In this document: positions 42,959-51,823 of the stretch, in pieces
How positions within the stretch are numbered: the first letter of the stretch is position 1
Layout: every line of letters starts with the position of its first letter
NCBI GenBank assembly: GCA_902579085.1
Contig: CACHFK010000002.1
Coordinates: forward strand, 1 to 63,076
Reading direction: 5' to 3'
Origin: an uncultured Pelagibacteraceae bacterium
GTDB taxonomy: Bacteria; Pseudomonadota; Alphaproteobacteria; Pelagibacterales; Pelagibacteraceae
DNA length: 63,076 nt
Position numbers and translations under genes: made by a program
Notes under the pieces: model-generated
Databases searched by the model: none
Told to the model about the DNA's origin: nothing
Seen by the model: only the letters and a program-made list of their open reading frames with translations

Positions 42959-44242
42959 ATGGAAAGTATTATTTTACTTGTAGTGCTCCTTTTTCTAATT
43001 TTATTAGGAGCGCCAATTGGCTTTATATTAATACTGATTCCATTTGTTTATATTCTTCTCACAGATGCTGTGCCTCTTGTTTTAATCCCTAGTCAAATGT
43101 TTACAGCTATTGACTCAGTTCCATTAACTGCAATTGCATTCTTTATGTTGACAGGTGAGTTAATGACAAGTGCCACGATTACAGACCGTTTAGTTGCTTT
43201 GAGTAGGGCGTTGATTGGGCGTATACGAGGGGGGTTAGCTCAAGTCAATGTTCTTGTTAGTATGTTTTTTGCTGGCATGAATGGTTCTGTCGTAGCAGAT
43301 ACAGCTACAGTTGGCGCATTAGTATTACCAGCAATGAAGAAAGCAGGTTATCCTGCAGCATTTTCAGCTGCGGTTACAGGTGTAAGTTCCACTATAGGAG
43401 GGATAATTCCACCTAGCATCATGATGATTGTGCTTGCTAATGCAACTGAGATTTCGATTGCATCTTTATTTGCTGCTGGGATTATTCCAGGCATCTTGAT
43501 AGGCGTTGTGATAATGGCAATCAACCATTACTTCGCAGTTAAGTATAACTTCGAACGTAGTGATGAATCATTTTCGATACGTCGAGCTGGTAAAGAATTA
43601 TATCGATCCTCGTTCGCCCTTTTGATACCTTTGGTTTTAGTGGGTTCAGTAATGGGTGGCGTAGCATCGGTTGTTGAGGCTGGTGCTATCACAGCAATGG
43701 TTGCGTTATTTACAGGTGTATTCGTTTATCGAACTATTAAATGGAAAGACTGCACTGGTGCTTTTCGTCGAGCATTCCGTAATTCAGCAATGGTTTTTAT
43801 TATCATAGCCGCTTCAGGACCTTTCAGTTGGTTACTTACTTCTCTTGGTGCAATCGGTGATCTTGAAACCTGGCTTTTAGGCTTAGCGAATTCCCCTATA
43901 TTATTTATTTTAGCTGTGATTCTATTCATTTTTCTTCTTGGAACGGTAATGGACTCAGCGGTTAACATTATCATTGTTGGTCCGGTACTAGTGAATGTTA
44001 TGTCTCAAGCCGGCTTTCCCGAGGTCCAAGCAGCTATGGTTGTAATAGTTGGCTTCTTAATAGGATCAGTAACACCACCTGTTGGTGTCGCGTACTTTAC
44101 CGCTGCAACAATAGCACAAGTCCGTTTAGAAAAGGTGGCTATTGCGTTAATTCCTTATCTAGTTGGGTTGTTTTTACTTTTATTTTTTATTCTTATTGTT
44201 CCAGAGTTAACTATGTTTCTTCCAAACTTATTGAGTAATTAA
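42959..44242 (+). CDS. dctM: TRAP transporter large permease subunit (DctM family)
   Basis: The 427-residue membrane protein has about twelve hydrophobic segments. TRAP large-subunit motifs include FMLTGELMTSATITDRLVALSRALIGRIRGGLAQVNVLVSMFFAGMNGSVVADTATVGALVLPAM (residues 61 to 126), STIGGIIPPSIMMIVLAN near 142 and GSVTPPVGVAYFTAATIA near 373. It is the sodium-driven transport domain. Twelve of its 13 Arg codons are CGT or CGA and its text is more GC-rich, while neighbours use AGA. This points to recent acquisition. Gene order P-M-Q differs from the common P-Q-M. Confidence 0.93.
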   Translation: MESIILLVVLLFLILLGAPIGFILILIPFVYILLTDAVPLVLIPSQMFTAIDSVPLTAIAFFMLTGELMTSATITDRLVALSRALIGRIRGGLAQVNVLVSMFFAGMNGSVVADTATVGALVLPAMKKAGYPAAFSAAVTGVSSTIGGIIPPSIMMIVLANATEISIASLFAAGIIPGILIGVVIMAINHYFAVKYNFERSDESFSIRRAGKELYRSSFALLIPLVLVGSVMGGVASVVEAGAITAMVALFTGVFVYRTIKWKDCTGAFRRAFRNSAMVFIIIAASGPFSWLLTSLGAIGDLETWLLGLANSPILFILAVILFIFLLGTVMDSAVNIIIVGPVLVNVMSQAGFPEVQAAMVVIVGFLIGSVTPPVGVAYFTAATIAQVRLEKVAIALIPYLVGLFLLLFFILIVPELTMFLPNLLSN

Positions 44243-44246
44243 TTAT

Positions 44247-44756
44247 ATGTTAAAATTTTTAAACAAAATAGATCGTTTTACCCATCGTACTTTGGAAGCT
44301 ATGTGTTCACTTTTATTGGCTGCAATGGTTGGTTTTACTCTTTATAACGTTACTATGCGATATGTTTTTAACAACCCTCCGGTTTGGGGAGATCTGTTAA
44401 CAGTATTAAGTAATATTTGGTTGATGTTTATTGCACTTTCTCTGACAGCCAGAGACCATGAACACGTAGCTTTAAATTTAATTTATGAAAAATTACCAAG
44501 TAGATTGTCACTAAATATACGCCAGTTTTGGAAAATTATGATTATGGTAATTGGCATCGTCTTGATAATTTATGGAATTGAACTTGTAGAGGGTATGCGA
44601 GGAAAGTATTGGGAGATGTGGTATTTTGAAATTAGCATGCAAGGTATTGAGTTCAAAGAGAATTATATGCCAAAAAAATACGCAGTTGCGATCTTACCGT
44701 TAGCTGGATTTTTGACGACTATTGGTGCCGCTATTGGTTTTGTGAAAAAGGTCTAG
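44247..44756 (+). CDS. dctQ: TRAP transporter small permease subunit (DctQ family)
   Basis: The 169-residue, four-helix protein has the DctQ pattern: RFTHRTLEAMCSLLLAAMVGFTLYNVTMRYVFNNPPVWGDLLTVLSNIWLMFIALSLTARDHEHVALNLIYEKLP (residues 10 to 84). The conserved N-x-x-x-R-Y-V-F and D-H-E-H-V are included. It supports the large permease and binding protein. It follows dctM by four bases. As in dctM, CGN codons dominate Arg (5 of 7), supporting shared foreign origin. It converges on the tau permease gene. Confidence 0.9.
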   Translation: MLKFLNKIDRFTHRTLEAMCSLLLAAMVGFTLYNVTMRYVFNNPPVWGDLLTVLSNIWLMFIALSLTARDHEHVALNLIYEKLPSRLSLNIRQFWKIMIMVIGIVLIIYGIELVEGMRGKYWEMWYFEISMQGIEFKENYMPKKYAVAILPLAGFLTTIGAAIGFVKKV

Positions 44757-44775
44757 TTCTTTAAAATGTATCTAC

Positions 44776-46701
44776 TTAACCTTTACCTCTCCAAGGTATA
44801 GTCTTATCAATTATTTTTCTTAAAGTTATATCAAATAGTAGACCAAGCATTCCCATAATAAATATTGTTATCCAAATAACTTCATATTGGAAGTATTTTT
44901 TAGCAACGTTTTCAACAAAACCTATACCAGTTGTACCTGCTAAAAATTCTGCAGCAACTAAAGTTCCCCAACACATACCCACGGCAACTCTTATTCCTGT
45001 TAATATTTCTGGTAAGGAGTTTGGAAAAATAACATGTCTTAGTATTTGTCTTTTTGATGCTCCTAGCGAATGTGCGGCATGAATCTTTGAAAGTTGAGTA
45101 CCTGATGCACCAGCTCTGGCAGAAATAATCATGATTGAAAGTGAGACCATGAACAATAAAAATACTTTACCAGTGTTATCAATTCCAAGAACTGAAATTA
45201 TTAAAGGAGCCCAAGCTAAAGGAGGAACAGGTCTGTATAATTCTATTAAAGGATCAAAAAATCCTTTAGCAAATCTATTTAAACCCATAAATAATCCTAA
45301 AGGTACTCCAATAATAATTCCAAAAACTAATCCTAAAAATACCCTTAAAAATGAATCCCAAATATGTCCGTATGGAACAGGAATTTTGAATAGTTTAAAT
45401 TCACCTGTAACAATTTTAAGAACTTGTCCTTTAAAGTTTTGTTTAACAACACCATCATTTGTATGAACTGGGTATTCACCAGGCAGAATATCTGCAATCC
45501 AGTCAGGTAAAATAAACCCAACGATTGAACTTAAATCCATCATTTCAATCCAGAGAAGAGGTATATTTTTGTAACCAACACTTGGTTTTGACATTAGTAC
45601 AAATTTATTAAATGTATCCGAAGGTTTAGGTAACCATCTTCCAGAACCTTGTTCTGAACAGCTTGTACCACTTGAAACAATTGTTCCCGCAGGAAATAGG
45701 ATTAAATCAACTAACCATAATCCACCTTGTTGATCTTTTTGAACATTATCAAATTCAATAATAGCATTTTTCATTTCATCCAATGCAGCAGGAGGGTAGA
45801 TGCTTGCATATTCAATTCTTCTTGCAATTTTAACAATATCTTTTGCAAAAGTTGAAGCTATTTCGTCTGCATCGTCTAAACTTTTTCTATAAGTTTTTAT
45901 TTCATTTTTTAATCCTTTAATAGCAGTTTTAAAATAAGAATTGTGATTTCTTAATTTAAAAAATTTATCATTTATAATTTTAAGTTCTGCTGCAGCTGCA
46001 TGAAATTTTAAACCTTTATTAGTTTCTGGAACCATTGGAACCTCTATAGTATTTTCAATAGATCCAGTTCCTGTTCTAACTGTTATAATCCCCCAATTAC
46101 CTTGTTCTGCAATAGCCTTTTCTCTTTCAATTTTTTGTTCTGCTGTTTCATATGGGTAATCTTTCTTTTGAAAATTAGAACTTAGAAGTCTAATTTTATC
46201 CGTCATATCTTTAATTTTAGTTTTTGTATCTTTTCCCATTATGTACTTATTTGTTAGCAAAGGAATTAATTCTTTAGTTTGATCAATATAGCCAAACAAA
46301 ATACTTTTTTGCTGCTCACTTAAATCTGGTGAATTTTGTATTTCTTTAGTAACTCTTAAAAGATTTTTATTTTCAATTTTAATTATCGAGGTACTTTTGT
46401 ATTCTCTTTCAACAATGGGAAATTGATATTTTAATCCTAATAAAGACTCATTTACTTTAGCTACCTGACATAATTCATTTGCTGATTTTGGATAAAATCC
46501 TTTTGCGATATCCCATGAATAATATAACCAAAGTAATAGAATTGCACTACTTCCAACAATTACCCAGTGTGTACCACCTTTAGCTCTTTCTGGATTGCCA
46601 AAAACTGCATCTACTTTTTCTGTTTTGATTAATCGTCTCCCATAAAGGATACATCCAATAATAGCTACAAAAATTAATATAGTTAAAATTTGGGTTAACA
46701 T
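44776..46701 (-). CDS. tauC: Taurine-type ABC transporter permease (TauC) with long N-terminal extension
   Basis: The 641-residue protein ends with a BPD_transp_1 permease domain (about residues 440 to 635). That domain contains SFLRVFLGLVFGIIIGVPLGLFMGLNRFAKGFFDPLIELYRPVPPLAWAPLIISVLGI and the ATPase-coupling loop AAHSLGASKRQILRHVIFPNSLPEI. Ordinary SsuC/TauC proteins are about 260 residues. The extra 400 N-terminal residues hold two membrane helices (about 4-20 and 48-66) and a long, charged, helical, probably periplasmic region. It forms the channel for the TauA/TauB system. The gene abuts tauB with no gap. Confidence 0.85.
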   Translation of the reverse strand: MLTQILTILIFVAIIGCILYGRRLIKTEKVDAVFGNPERAKGGTHWVIVGSSAILLLWLYYSWDIAKGFYPKSANELCQVAKVNESLLGLKYQFPIVEREYKSTSIIKIENKNLLRVTKEIQNSPDLSEQQKSILFGYIDQTKELIPLLTNKYIMGKDTKTKIKDMTDKIRLLSSNFQKKDYPYETAEQKIEREKAIAEQGNWGIITVRTGTGSIENTIEVPMVPETNKGLKFHAAAAELKIINDKFFKLRNHNSYFKTAIKGLKNEIKTYRKSLDDADEIASTFAKDIVKIARRIEYASIYPPAALDEMKNAIIEFDNVQKDQQGGLWLVDLILFPAGTIVSSGTSCSEQGSGRWLPKPSDTFNKFVLMSKPSVGYKNIPLLWIEMMDLSSIVGFILPDWIADILPGEYPVHTNDGVVKQNFKGQVLKIVTGEFKLFKIPVPYGHIWDSFLRVFLGLVFGIIIGVPLGLFMGLNRFAKGFFDPLIELYRPVPPLAWAPLIISVLGIDNTGKVFLLFMVSLSIMIISARAGASGTQLSKIHAAHSLGASKRQILRHVIFPNSLPEILTGIRVAVGMCWGTLVAAEFLAGTTGIGFVENVAKKYFQYEVIWITIFIMGMLGLLFDITLRKIIDKTIPWRGKG

Positions 46702-47499
46702 TTAGTTTTCTTTCCCCATAATTTCTTCTTCCATATCCCAGATCATGGATAAAATTTCTTCTCTCGTTGTTGAAAACTCTTTATTTTTTTTAATTTCTCT
46801 TAAATCTTCTTTTAATCCCATTTCTGCAAAGGGAAGTTTATACTCTTTATGTATCCTTCCTGGTCTTGGTGCCATTACATACAATCTTTCACCAAGTAAT
46901 AGAGCCTCTTCAACCGAGTGAGTAATTAAAATAATTGTTTTTCCTGTCTCTTTCCAAATTTTTAAAACCAAAGACTGCATTTTTTCTCTAGTTAAAGCAT
47001 CTAATGCTCCCAAAGGCTCATCCATTAAAATTAAATCTGGATCGTTGATCAGACATCTTGCAAGCGCCACTCTTTGTTGCATGCCTCCAGACAATTGATA
47101 GGTAGGAGTGTTACCAAAACCTTTTAGCCCAACAATATCTAACCATTCTTCAACTTTTTTTTCTGTTACTATAGGATCTTCTTTTTTCATTCTAAGTCCA
47201 AAGTTTACATTTTCAGCAACTGTTAACCATTCAAACAACGCACCTTGTTGAAAAACCATTCCTCTTTCAAGACCAGGTCCATCAATTTCTTTTTCATTAA
47301 GTGTAATTTTTCCAGAAGTAGGTCTTAAAAATCCAGCAGTAATATTTAGCAATGTTGTTTTTCCACAACCAGATGGTCCAAGTACAGTAAGCAATTCACC
47401 CTTTTTTAATGTAAAGCTTACATCTTTTAATGCATGAACAGTCTCTCCTTTTGGAGTTTTGAAAATCATATTAAGATTTTGAGAAACTAAATCACTCAT
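46702..47499 (-). CDS. tauB: Taurine-type ABC transporter ATP-binding protein (TauB)
   Basis: The ATPase carries Walker A GPSGCGKTT, LSGGMQQRVALARCL, Walker B LILMDEPLGALDA and the switch His in LITHSVEEAL, in the order and spacing of SsuB/TauB. The ATG at 47499 (MSDLVSQNL) is preferred. A TTG 15 codons upstream would start inside the hairpin that follows tauA and adds unrelated residues. From the ATG the protein is 265 residues, the normal size. It couples ATP hydrolysis to import by TauC. Confidence 0.9.
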   Translation of the reverse strand: MSDLVSQNLNMIFKTPKGETVHALKDVSFTLKKGELLTVLGPSGCGKTTLLNITAGFLRPTSGKITLNEKEIDGPGLERGMVFQQGALFEWLTVAENVNFGLRMKKEDPIVTEKKVEEWLDIVGLKGFGNTPTYQLSGGMQQRVALARCLINDPDLILMDEPLGALDALTREKMQSLVLKIWKETGKTIILITHSVEEALLLGERLYVMAPRPGRIHKEYKLPFAEMGLKEDLREIKKNKEFSTTREEILSMIWDMEEEIMGKEN

Positions 47500-47532
47500 A
47501 AGATCGACTTTATAATTGAATTTTTTTAAAAA

Positions 47533-47566
47533 AATAGGCACCAATTTTTTAAAATTGGCGCCTATT
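47533..47566 (-). terminator. Hairpin between tauA and tauB (partial terminator)
   Basis: AATAGGCaCCAATTTT (47533-47548) pairs with AAAATTGGcGCCTATT (47551-47566) apart from one A/C mismatch, and the stem is followed on the minus strand by a T run. It should stop part of the transcripts after the binding-protein gene tauA, so that less tauBC message is made. Confidence 0.7.
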
Positions 47567-47587
47567 AAATTTTTCTTTCTCTATAAA

Positions 47588-48529
47588 TTATAGAGGTAAG
47601 AAACTAGTGTCTACAGCTCCACCAGGTGTTCCCATACCTTTCAGGAAACCATCAAGATTACCACTCTCCATAGATTTTTTAGTTTCTTCTGGAGTTAGGA
47701 ATTTAAATCCACCAATTGTGTCTTTCATATCTGCTAACTTCATCTCAGCATCTTTAGCTATTACGTTTAGGTCAGATTTTCCTGCCATGTATCTAGCATT
47801 TGCTTCATGAGTAACTTCGATGAAAGTTCTTAACATTCCTGGATTTTCTTTCATGAATTTATCTGTAACAGATGTGATATCTATACCTAAGATACCAGCA
47901 TCTCTAGCTTCTTGAACAGTTAAAAGTCTTGAACCAACTGCTGTTGCTGCTTTGATTGAGTTACCACCAAACAGACAAGCCATGACAACGTCTCCACTTA
48001 CTAACGCAGCAGCTCCTTCTTCTGGGTCCATTTGAATAATGTCCATTTTACCTCTGTCAGCCCCAACAACTTTCATACTTTCATCAAAAACGTATTCAGC
48101 CATTGTTCCTAATGGAACCGCAACTTTTTTACCTTCTAGTTCAGATGCGTTTGCTTTTGTAATTCCAGACGCATTAGAAGTAACACAAGTAGTTCCACCC
48201 ATTCCATATTCCATTGCAATATCTACTAGTTTTAATGGCGCATTAGATTTTACTGCATTGATAAAAGGTACTAAACCTTGTGAGTACGAAATATCGATAT
48301 CTCCTGCCAGCATAGCATCAGTCATTGCTCCACCGTTTGTGAAATTTGTCCATTTTACAGGTACACCTAATGCCTTTTCATATGTGCCTTTCACTTTATC
48401 TTCTTGATTTGGAGTTGGCCATTCTAAGAAGAAAGCAACTCTCACTTCATTAGCAGCAGCGTTAGCAGCTGATATTGATAAGTTAAGAGCAAATAAACTT
48501 CCAAGAATAAAACTTATTATTTTTTTCAT
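47588..48529 (-). CDS. tauA: Taurine ABC transporter substrate-binding protein
   Basis: The 313-residue periplasmic protein has a signal peptide (cut near ANA-AA, residue 25). TauA-type blocks follow: VRVAFFLEWPTPNQ near residue 30, GGAMTDAMLAGDIDISYSQGLVPFINAV near 66, GGTTCVTSNASGI near 111 and LEGKKVAVPLGTMAEYVFDESM near 131. The adjoining tauBC, taurine aminotransferase and alanine dehydrogenase genes strongly support taurine as ligand. It has a strong Shine-Dalgarno (AGGAG) and is followed by a hairpin, consistent with high expression. Confidence 0.9.
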   Translation of the reverse strand: MKKIISFILGSLFALNLSISAANAAANEVRVAFFLEWPTPNQEDKVKGTYEKALGVPVKWTNFTNGGAMTDAMLAGDIDISYSQGLVPFINAVKSNAPLKLVDIAMEYGMGGTTCVTSNASGITKANASELEGKKVAVPLGTMAEYVFDESMKVVGADRGKMDIIQMDPEEGAAALVSGDVVMACLFGGNSIKAATAVGSRLLTVQEARDAGILGIDITSVTDKFMKENPGMLRTFIEVTHEANARYMAGKSDLNVIAKDAEMKLADMKDTIGGFKFLTPEETKKSMESGNLDGFLKGMGTPGGAVDTSFLPL

Positions 48530-48731
48530 TTTATCTCCTGTTAATTAAATTTAATTTACGTTAGGCATTAAAATGTATTCCAATGGTTAAGTAAACTAAG
48601 AATTAACAAGAATTTATTGAAGAATATTCAATTAACAATCTGAAGTTGTATGCTTTTTTATTGTTTAATTTATTTGCTGTTTAATTAAAAAAAACTAGTC
48701 TAGAAGAAACAGCAAAGATAAAAAATAAATT

Positions 48732-50078
48732 ATGAGTTCAGAAAACAAATTTAAAATGCCCAATTCTCTTAATGAGCATTGGATGCCATTTACCTCAAAC
48801 AAAGATTTTAAAGAAAATCCAAGACTAATAGTAGAAGCAAAAGGTGTATATTTAAAAAACCATCAAGGAAAAACTCAAATTGATGCAAGCTCTGGGTTAT
48901 TTTGTAATCCACTTGGTCATGGTAGAGAAGAAATTATAGAAGCAATTACTAGACAGTTAAAAACAGTAGACTATGCACAACCATTTCAACAAGGTTTTGG
49001 TGGCTCATTTGAACTTGCAACAAAAATATCAAAACACACGCCAGGAAACTTAAATAGAATTTTTTATACAATTTGTGGTTCGACAGCGGTTGAAACAGCA
49101 ATTAAAATCTCAGTTGCTTATCATAAAGCTAGAGGCGAAGGTCAAAGATTTAGATTTGTTGGAAGAGAAAGAGCATACCACGGAATGAACATTGGAGCCA
49201 CTTCAGTAGGAGGAATGGTTAATAATGTTAAAACTTTTGCAAGTGTTTTAATGCCAGGCGTAGTTCATATGAGACATACTCATTTACCAGAGCATAAGTT
49301 TGTATCAGGACAACCAGAAACTGGAGCCGAGCTTGCGAATGATCTAGAGAGAATTTGTGCAAATTTTGGAGGAGAAAATATTGCAGCTTGTATTGTAGAA
49401 CCCGTAGCCGGATCTACAGGAACACTAGTTCCACCAAAAGGCTATTTACAAAGATTGAGAGAGATTTGTGATAAACATGGAATACTTTTAATTTTTGATG
49501 AAGTAATTACTGGATGGGGAAGAATGGGTTCTGCATTTGGAGCACAAGAATTTGGTGTTACTCCAGATTTAATGACTATGGCTAAGGCTACAACTAATGG
49601 AATTGTTCCAATGGGTGTAGTTGCTTGTAAAGAAGAAATTTACGATGCTATCATGGATAATGCACCAAAAGGAACTATAGAATTATTTCATGGTTATACA
49701 TACTCAGGCATACCAGTATCAGTAGCAGCAGCTCTTGCCGTTCAAGAAATTTTTGAAAAAGAAGATATATTTAATAGATCAAAAGAGATGGCACCTTATT
49801 TTCAGGAAGCATTATTTTCATTAAAGGACATTGATGTAGTTGAAAATATAAGAGGCTATGGAATGATGGGTGGAATTGATATGAAAATGGATAAGAAGCC
49901 TGGAGTAGCAGGTTTTACCTGTTTTAAACATTGTTATGAAGCTGGGGTTAATTTTAAAGCTACAGGTGATTGCCTGATTATAGCACCAATGTTTATTTCT
50001 GAAAAAAAACATATTGATGAAATAATTGAAAAATTAAGAACTGGAATAAACAATTACGCTAAATCTAAAAAAAATTAA
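48732..50078 (+). CDS. tpa: Taurine:pyruvate aminotransferase (class III aminotransferase)
   Basis: The 448-residue PLP enzyme is of the omega-aminotransferase class. Motifs include LNEHWMPFTSNKDF near residue 14, IDASSGLFCNPLGHG near 51, FYTICGSTAVETAIKI near 114, FRFVGRERAYHGMNIGATSVGG near 138, LLIFDEVITGWGRMG near 255 and the PLP Lys in MTMAKATTNGIVPMG near 288. Class III enzymes with other omega-amino acids look similar. The taurine assignment rests on the divergent tauABC and on alanine dehydrogenase downstream, which regenerates pyruvate from the alanine formed. Taurine would become sulfoacetaldehyde. Confidence 0.85.
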   Translation: MSSENKFKMPNSLNEHWMPFTSNKDFKENPRLIVEAKGVYLKNHQGKTQIDASSGLFCNPLGHGREEIIEAITRQLKTVDYAQPFQQGFGGSFELATKISKHTPGNLNRIFYTICGSTAVETAIKISVAYHKARGEGQRFRFVGRERAYHGMNIGATSVGGMVNNVKTFASVLMPGVVHMRHTHLPEHKFVSGQPETGAELANDLERICANFGGENIAACIVEPVAGSTGTLVPPKGYLQRLREICDKHGILLIFDEVITGWGRMGSAFGAQEFGVTPDLMTMAKATTNGIVPMGVVACKEEIYDAIMDNAPKGTIELFHGYTYSGIPVSVAAALAVQEIFEKEDIFNRSKEMAPYFQEALFSLKDIDVVENIRGYGMMGGIDMKMDKKPGVAGFTCFKHCYEAGVNFKATGDCLIIAPMFISEKKHIDEIIEKLRTGINNYAKSKKN

Positions 50079-50087
50079 TTTAATTTA

Positions 50088-51203
50088 ATGAAAATCGGTG
50101 TTCCAAGGGAAATAAAGCCGCAAGAAAATAGAATTGGATTAACTCCTGAAAGTGTGAAAACTTTAACTTCACATGGACATGAAGTTTTTGTTGAGAATAA
50201 TGGTGGTTATGAAGCAGGCTTTGATAATGAGCAATATAAAAAAGTTGGCGCAAAAATCATTGATAAAGCCGAAGATATTTTTAATGACTCAGAAATAATT
50301 GTTAAGGTTAAGGAACCTTTGTCTAATGAAGTTAAGATGATTAGAGAAAATCAAATTATTTTTACCTATCTTCATTTGGCTGCAGCAAAAGAATTAACAC
50401 AAGGATTAATTAATACAAAATCTATATGCATTGCGTATGAAACTGTAACAGACAATAAAGGCAGACTCCCTTTATTAGCCCCTATGAGTGCAGTCGCTGG
50501 GAGAATGTCAGTTCAAGCTGGAGCCCACTGTTTAGAAAAAAATCAAAGAGGTAGAGGAATATTGCTTGGCGGAGCACCAGGAGGAGAACCTGCTGAAGTG
50601 GTAATTCTTGGGGGAGGTGTTGTTGGAGAAAATGCAGCAATTATTGCTACAGGAATGAGAGCTAAAGTGCATATTGTTGATAAGTCTGAAGCAAGACTTG
50701 AACAACTAAGTGAAATTTTTGGAGATAAAATTATTCCTCAATTGAGTAATAAAATAGATTTAGAAAAACTATTATCAAATTGTGACTTGTTAGTTGGTGG
50801 TGTTTTAATTCCTGGCGCAGAAGCTCCAAAGTTAGTTACAAAAAAAATGATAAAAAATATGAAACGTGGATCAGTTATAGTTGATGTAGCCATTGATCAA
50901 GGAGGATGCGTTGAAACAAGTAAACCAACCACACATGCTGAACCTACTTATATTGTAGATGATGTTGTTCACTATTGTGTTGCTAACATGCCTGGAGGAG
51001 TACCTAGGACATCTACAATTGCTTTAAATCAAGCAACTTTACCTTTTTTAACTAGACTCGCAGATTATGGATATCAAAAAGCTCTTACAGAAGATAAAAA
51101 TTTTTTAGATGGTTTAAATATTTATAAAGGACAAGTTACTTATAAAGCTGTGGCAGATGCATTTGGCTACAATTACTCTAAAGCAAAAGATATTTTAAAT
51201 TAA
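50088..51203 (+). CDS. ald: Alanine dehydrogenase
   Basis: The 371-residue enzyme has the full Ald pattern: MKIGVPREIKPQENRIGLTPESVKTLTSHGHEVFVE at the start, IIVKVKEPLSNE with the substrate Lys near residue 74, FTYLHLAAAKELT with the catalytic His near 95, and the NAD site VVILGGGVVGENAAIIATGM near 168. VDVAIDQGGCVETSKPTTHAEPTY is near 266. It oxidatively deaminates L-alanine to pyruvate and ammonia. Nine bases after tpa, it recycles the amino acceptor for taurine transamination and releases ammonium. Confidence 0.95.
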   Translation: MKIGVPREIKPQENRIGLTPESVKTLTSHGHEVFVENNGGYEAGFDNEQYKKVGAKIIDKAEDIFNDSEIIVKVKEPLSNEVKMIRENQIIFTYLHLAAAKELTQGLINTKSICIAYETVTDNKGRLPLLAPMSAVAGRMSVQAGAHCLEKNQRGRGILLGGAPGGEPAEVVILGGGVVGENAAIIATGMRAKVHIVDKSEARLEQLSEIFGDKIIPQLSNKIDLEKLLSNCDLLVGGVLIPGAEAPKLVTKKMIKNMKRGSVIVDVAIDQGGCVETSKPTTHAEPTYIVDDVVHYCVANMPGGVPRTSTIALNQATLPFLTRLADYGYQKALTEDKNFLDGLNIYKGQVTYKAVADAFGYNYSKAKDILN

Positions 51204-51211
51204 TCTAAATT

Positions 51212-51823
51212 TTATTCGATTAAAGGAATAATTTTTTTTTCTAAAGTTTTACTTATTACTTTAACTCCATTTGAATTAGGATGTATACCATCATTTAAAT
51301 TTAGCTCAGGTTTAAGTGCTACACCTTCAAGTAAAAAAGGAATATATATTAAATCATATTTTTTTGATAAATCTGGATAAATCTTATCAAATTTTTTTTT
51401 ATATATAAATCCATGTGAAGCAGGAGCAATCATGCCAGCTAAGATAACTTCTATTTTTTTATCTTTAGCAACTTTAATTATTTTTTCTAAATTATTTTTA
51501 GTCTCATTTGGACTTATTCCACGAAGCATGTCATTAGCACCAAGATTCAAAATCATTAGATCAATATCAGGAATAGATAAAGTCCATTCCACTCTATTCA
51601 AACCGGCAGACGAAGTGCTTCCGGAGACGCTTCCGTCAATTATTTCAATTTCATATCCTTTTAGTTTTAAATTTTTTTGCAAAATCTCTGATAAATGGTG
51701 CTCATTAGGCAAGCCATATCCAGCCATTAAACTATCACCAAATAAAACAACTTTTTCAATTGCACATACTTTTATAGTCACTAGACAGATTGCAATAATT
51801 TTAATAATAAAACTTTTATTCAT
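51212..51823 (-). CDS. tesA: Periplasmic GDSL-type lysophospholipase/arylesterase (TesA family)
   Basis: From the ATG at 51823 the protein has about 203 residues and a signal peptide (MNKSFIIKIIAICLVTIKVCA). The SGNH motifs are all present: block I VVLFGDSLMAGYGLP with nucleophile Ser, block III LNLGANDMLRG with the Asn, and block V LNDGIHPNSNGVKVI with Asp and His. A longer frame starting at 51961 would run into the divergent ABC gene and is rejected. Its start codon overlaps that of the divergent ATPase in a shared CATG. The tesA-ybbA arrangement matches E. coli. Confidence 0.9.
   Translation of the reverse strand: MNKSFIIKIIAICLVTIKVCAIEKVVLFGDSLMAGYGLPNEHHLSEILQKNLKLKGYEIEIIDGSVSGSTSSAGLNRVEWTLSIPDIDLMILNLGANDMLRGISPNETKNNLEKIIKVAKDKKIEVILAGMIAPASHGFIYKKKFDKIYPDLSKKYDLIYIPFLLEGVALKPELNLNDGIHPNSNGVKVISKTLEKKIIPLIE

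Noticed and set aside
47500-47544. Upstream extension of tauB starting at TTG
   Set aside because: It lies in the hairpin after tauA and adds residues unlike TauB; the ATG at 47499 gives the normal length.
48662-48686. Direct repeat TGTTTAATT x2 between tauA and tpa as a TauR operator
   Set aside because: The repeats are low-complexity AT-rich words in an AT-rich gap and do not match the known TauR site; kept only as a note.
51432-51821. Long upstream extension of the YbbA-like ATPase
   Set aside because: It is the antisense of tesA and has no ABC homology; the ABC domain begins right after the ATG at 51822.
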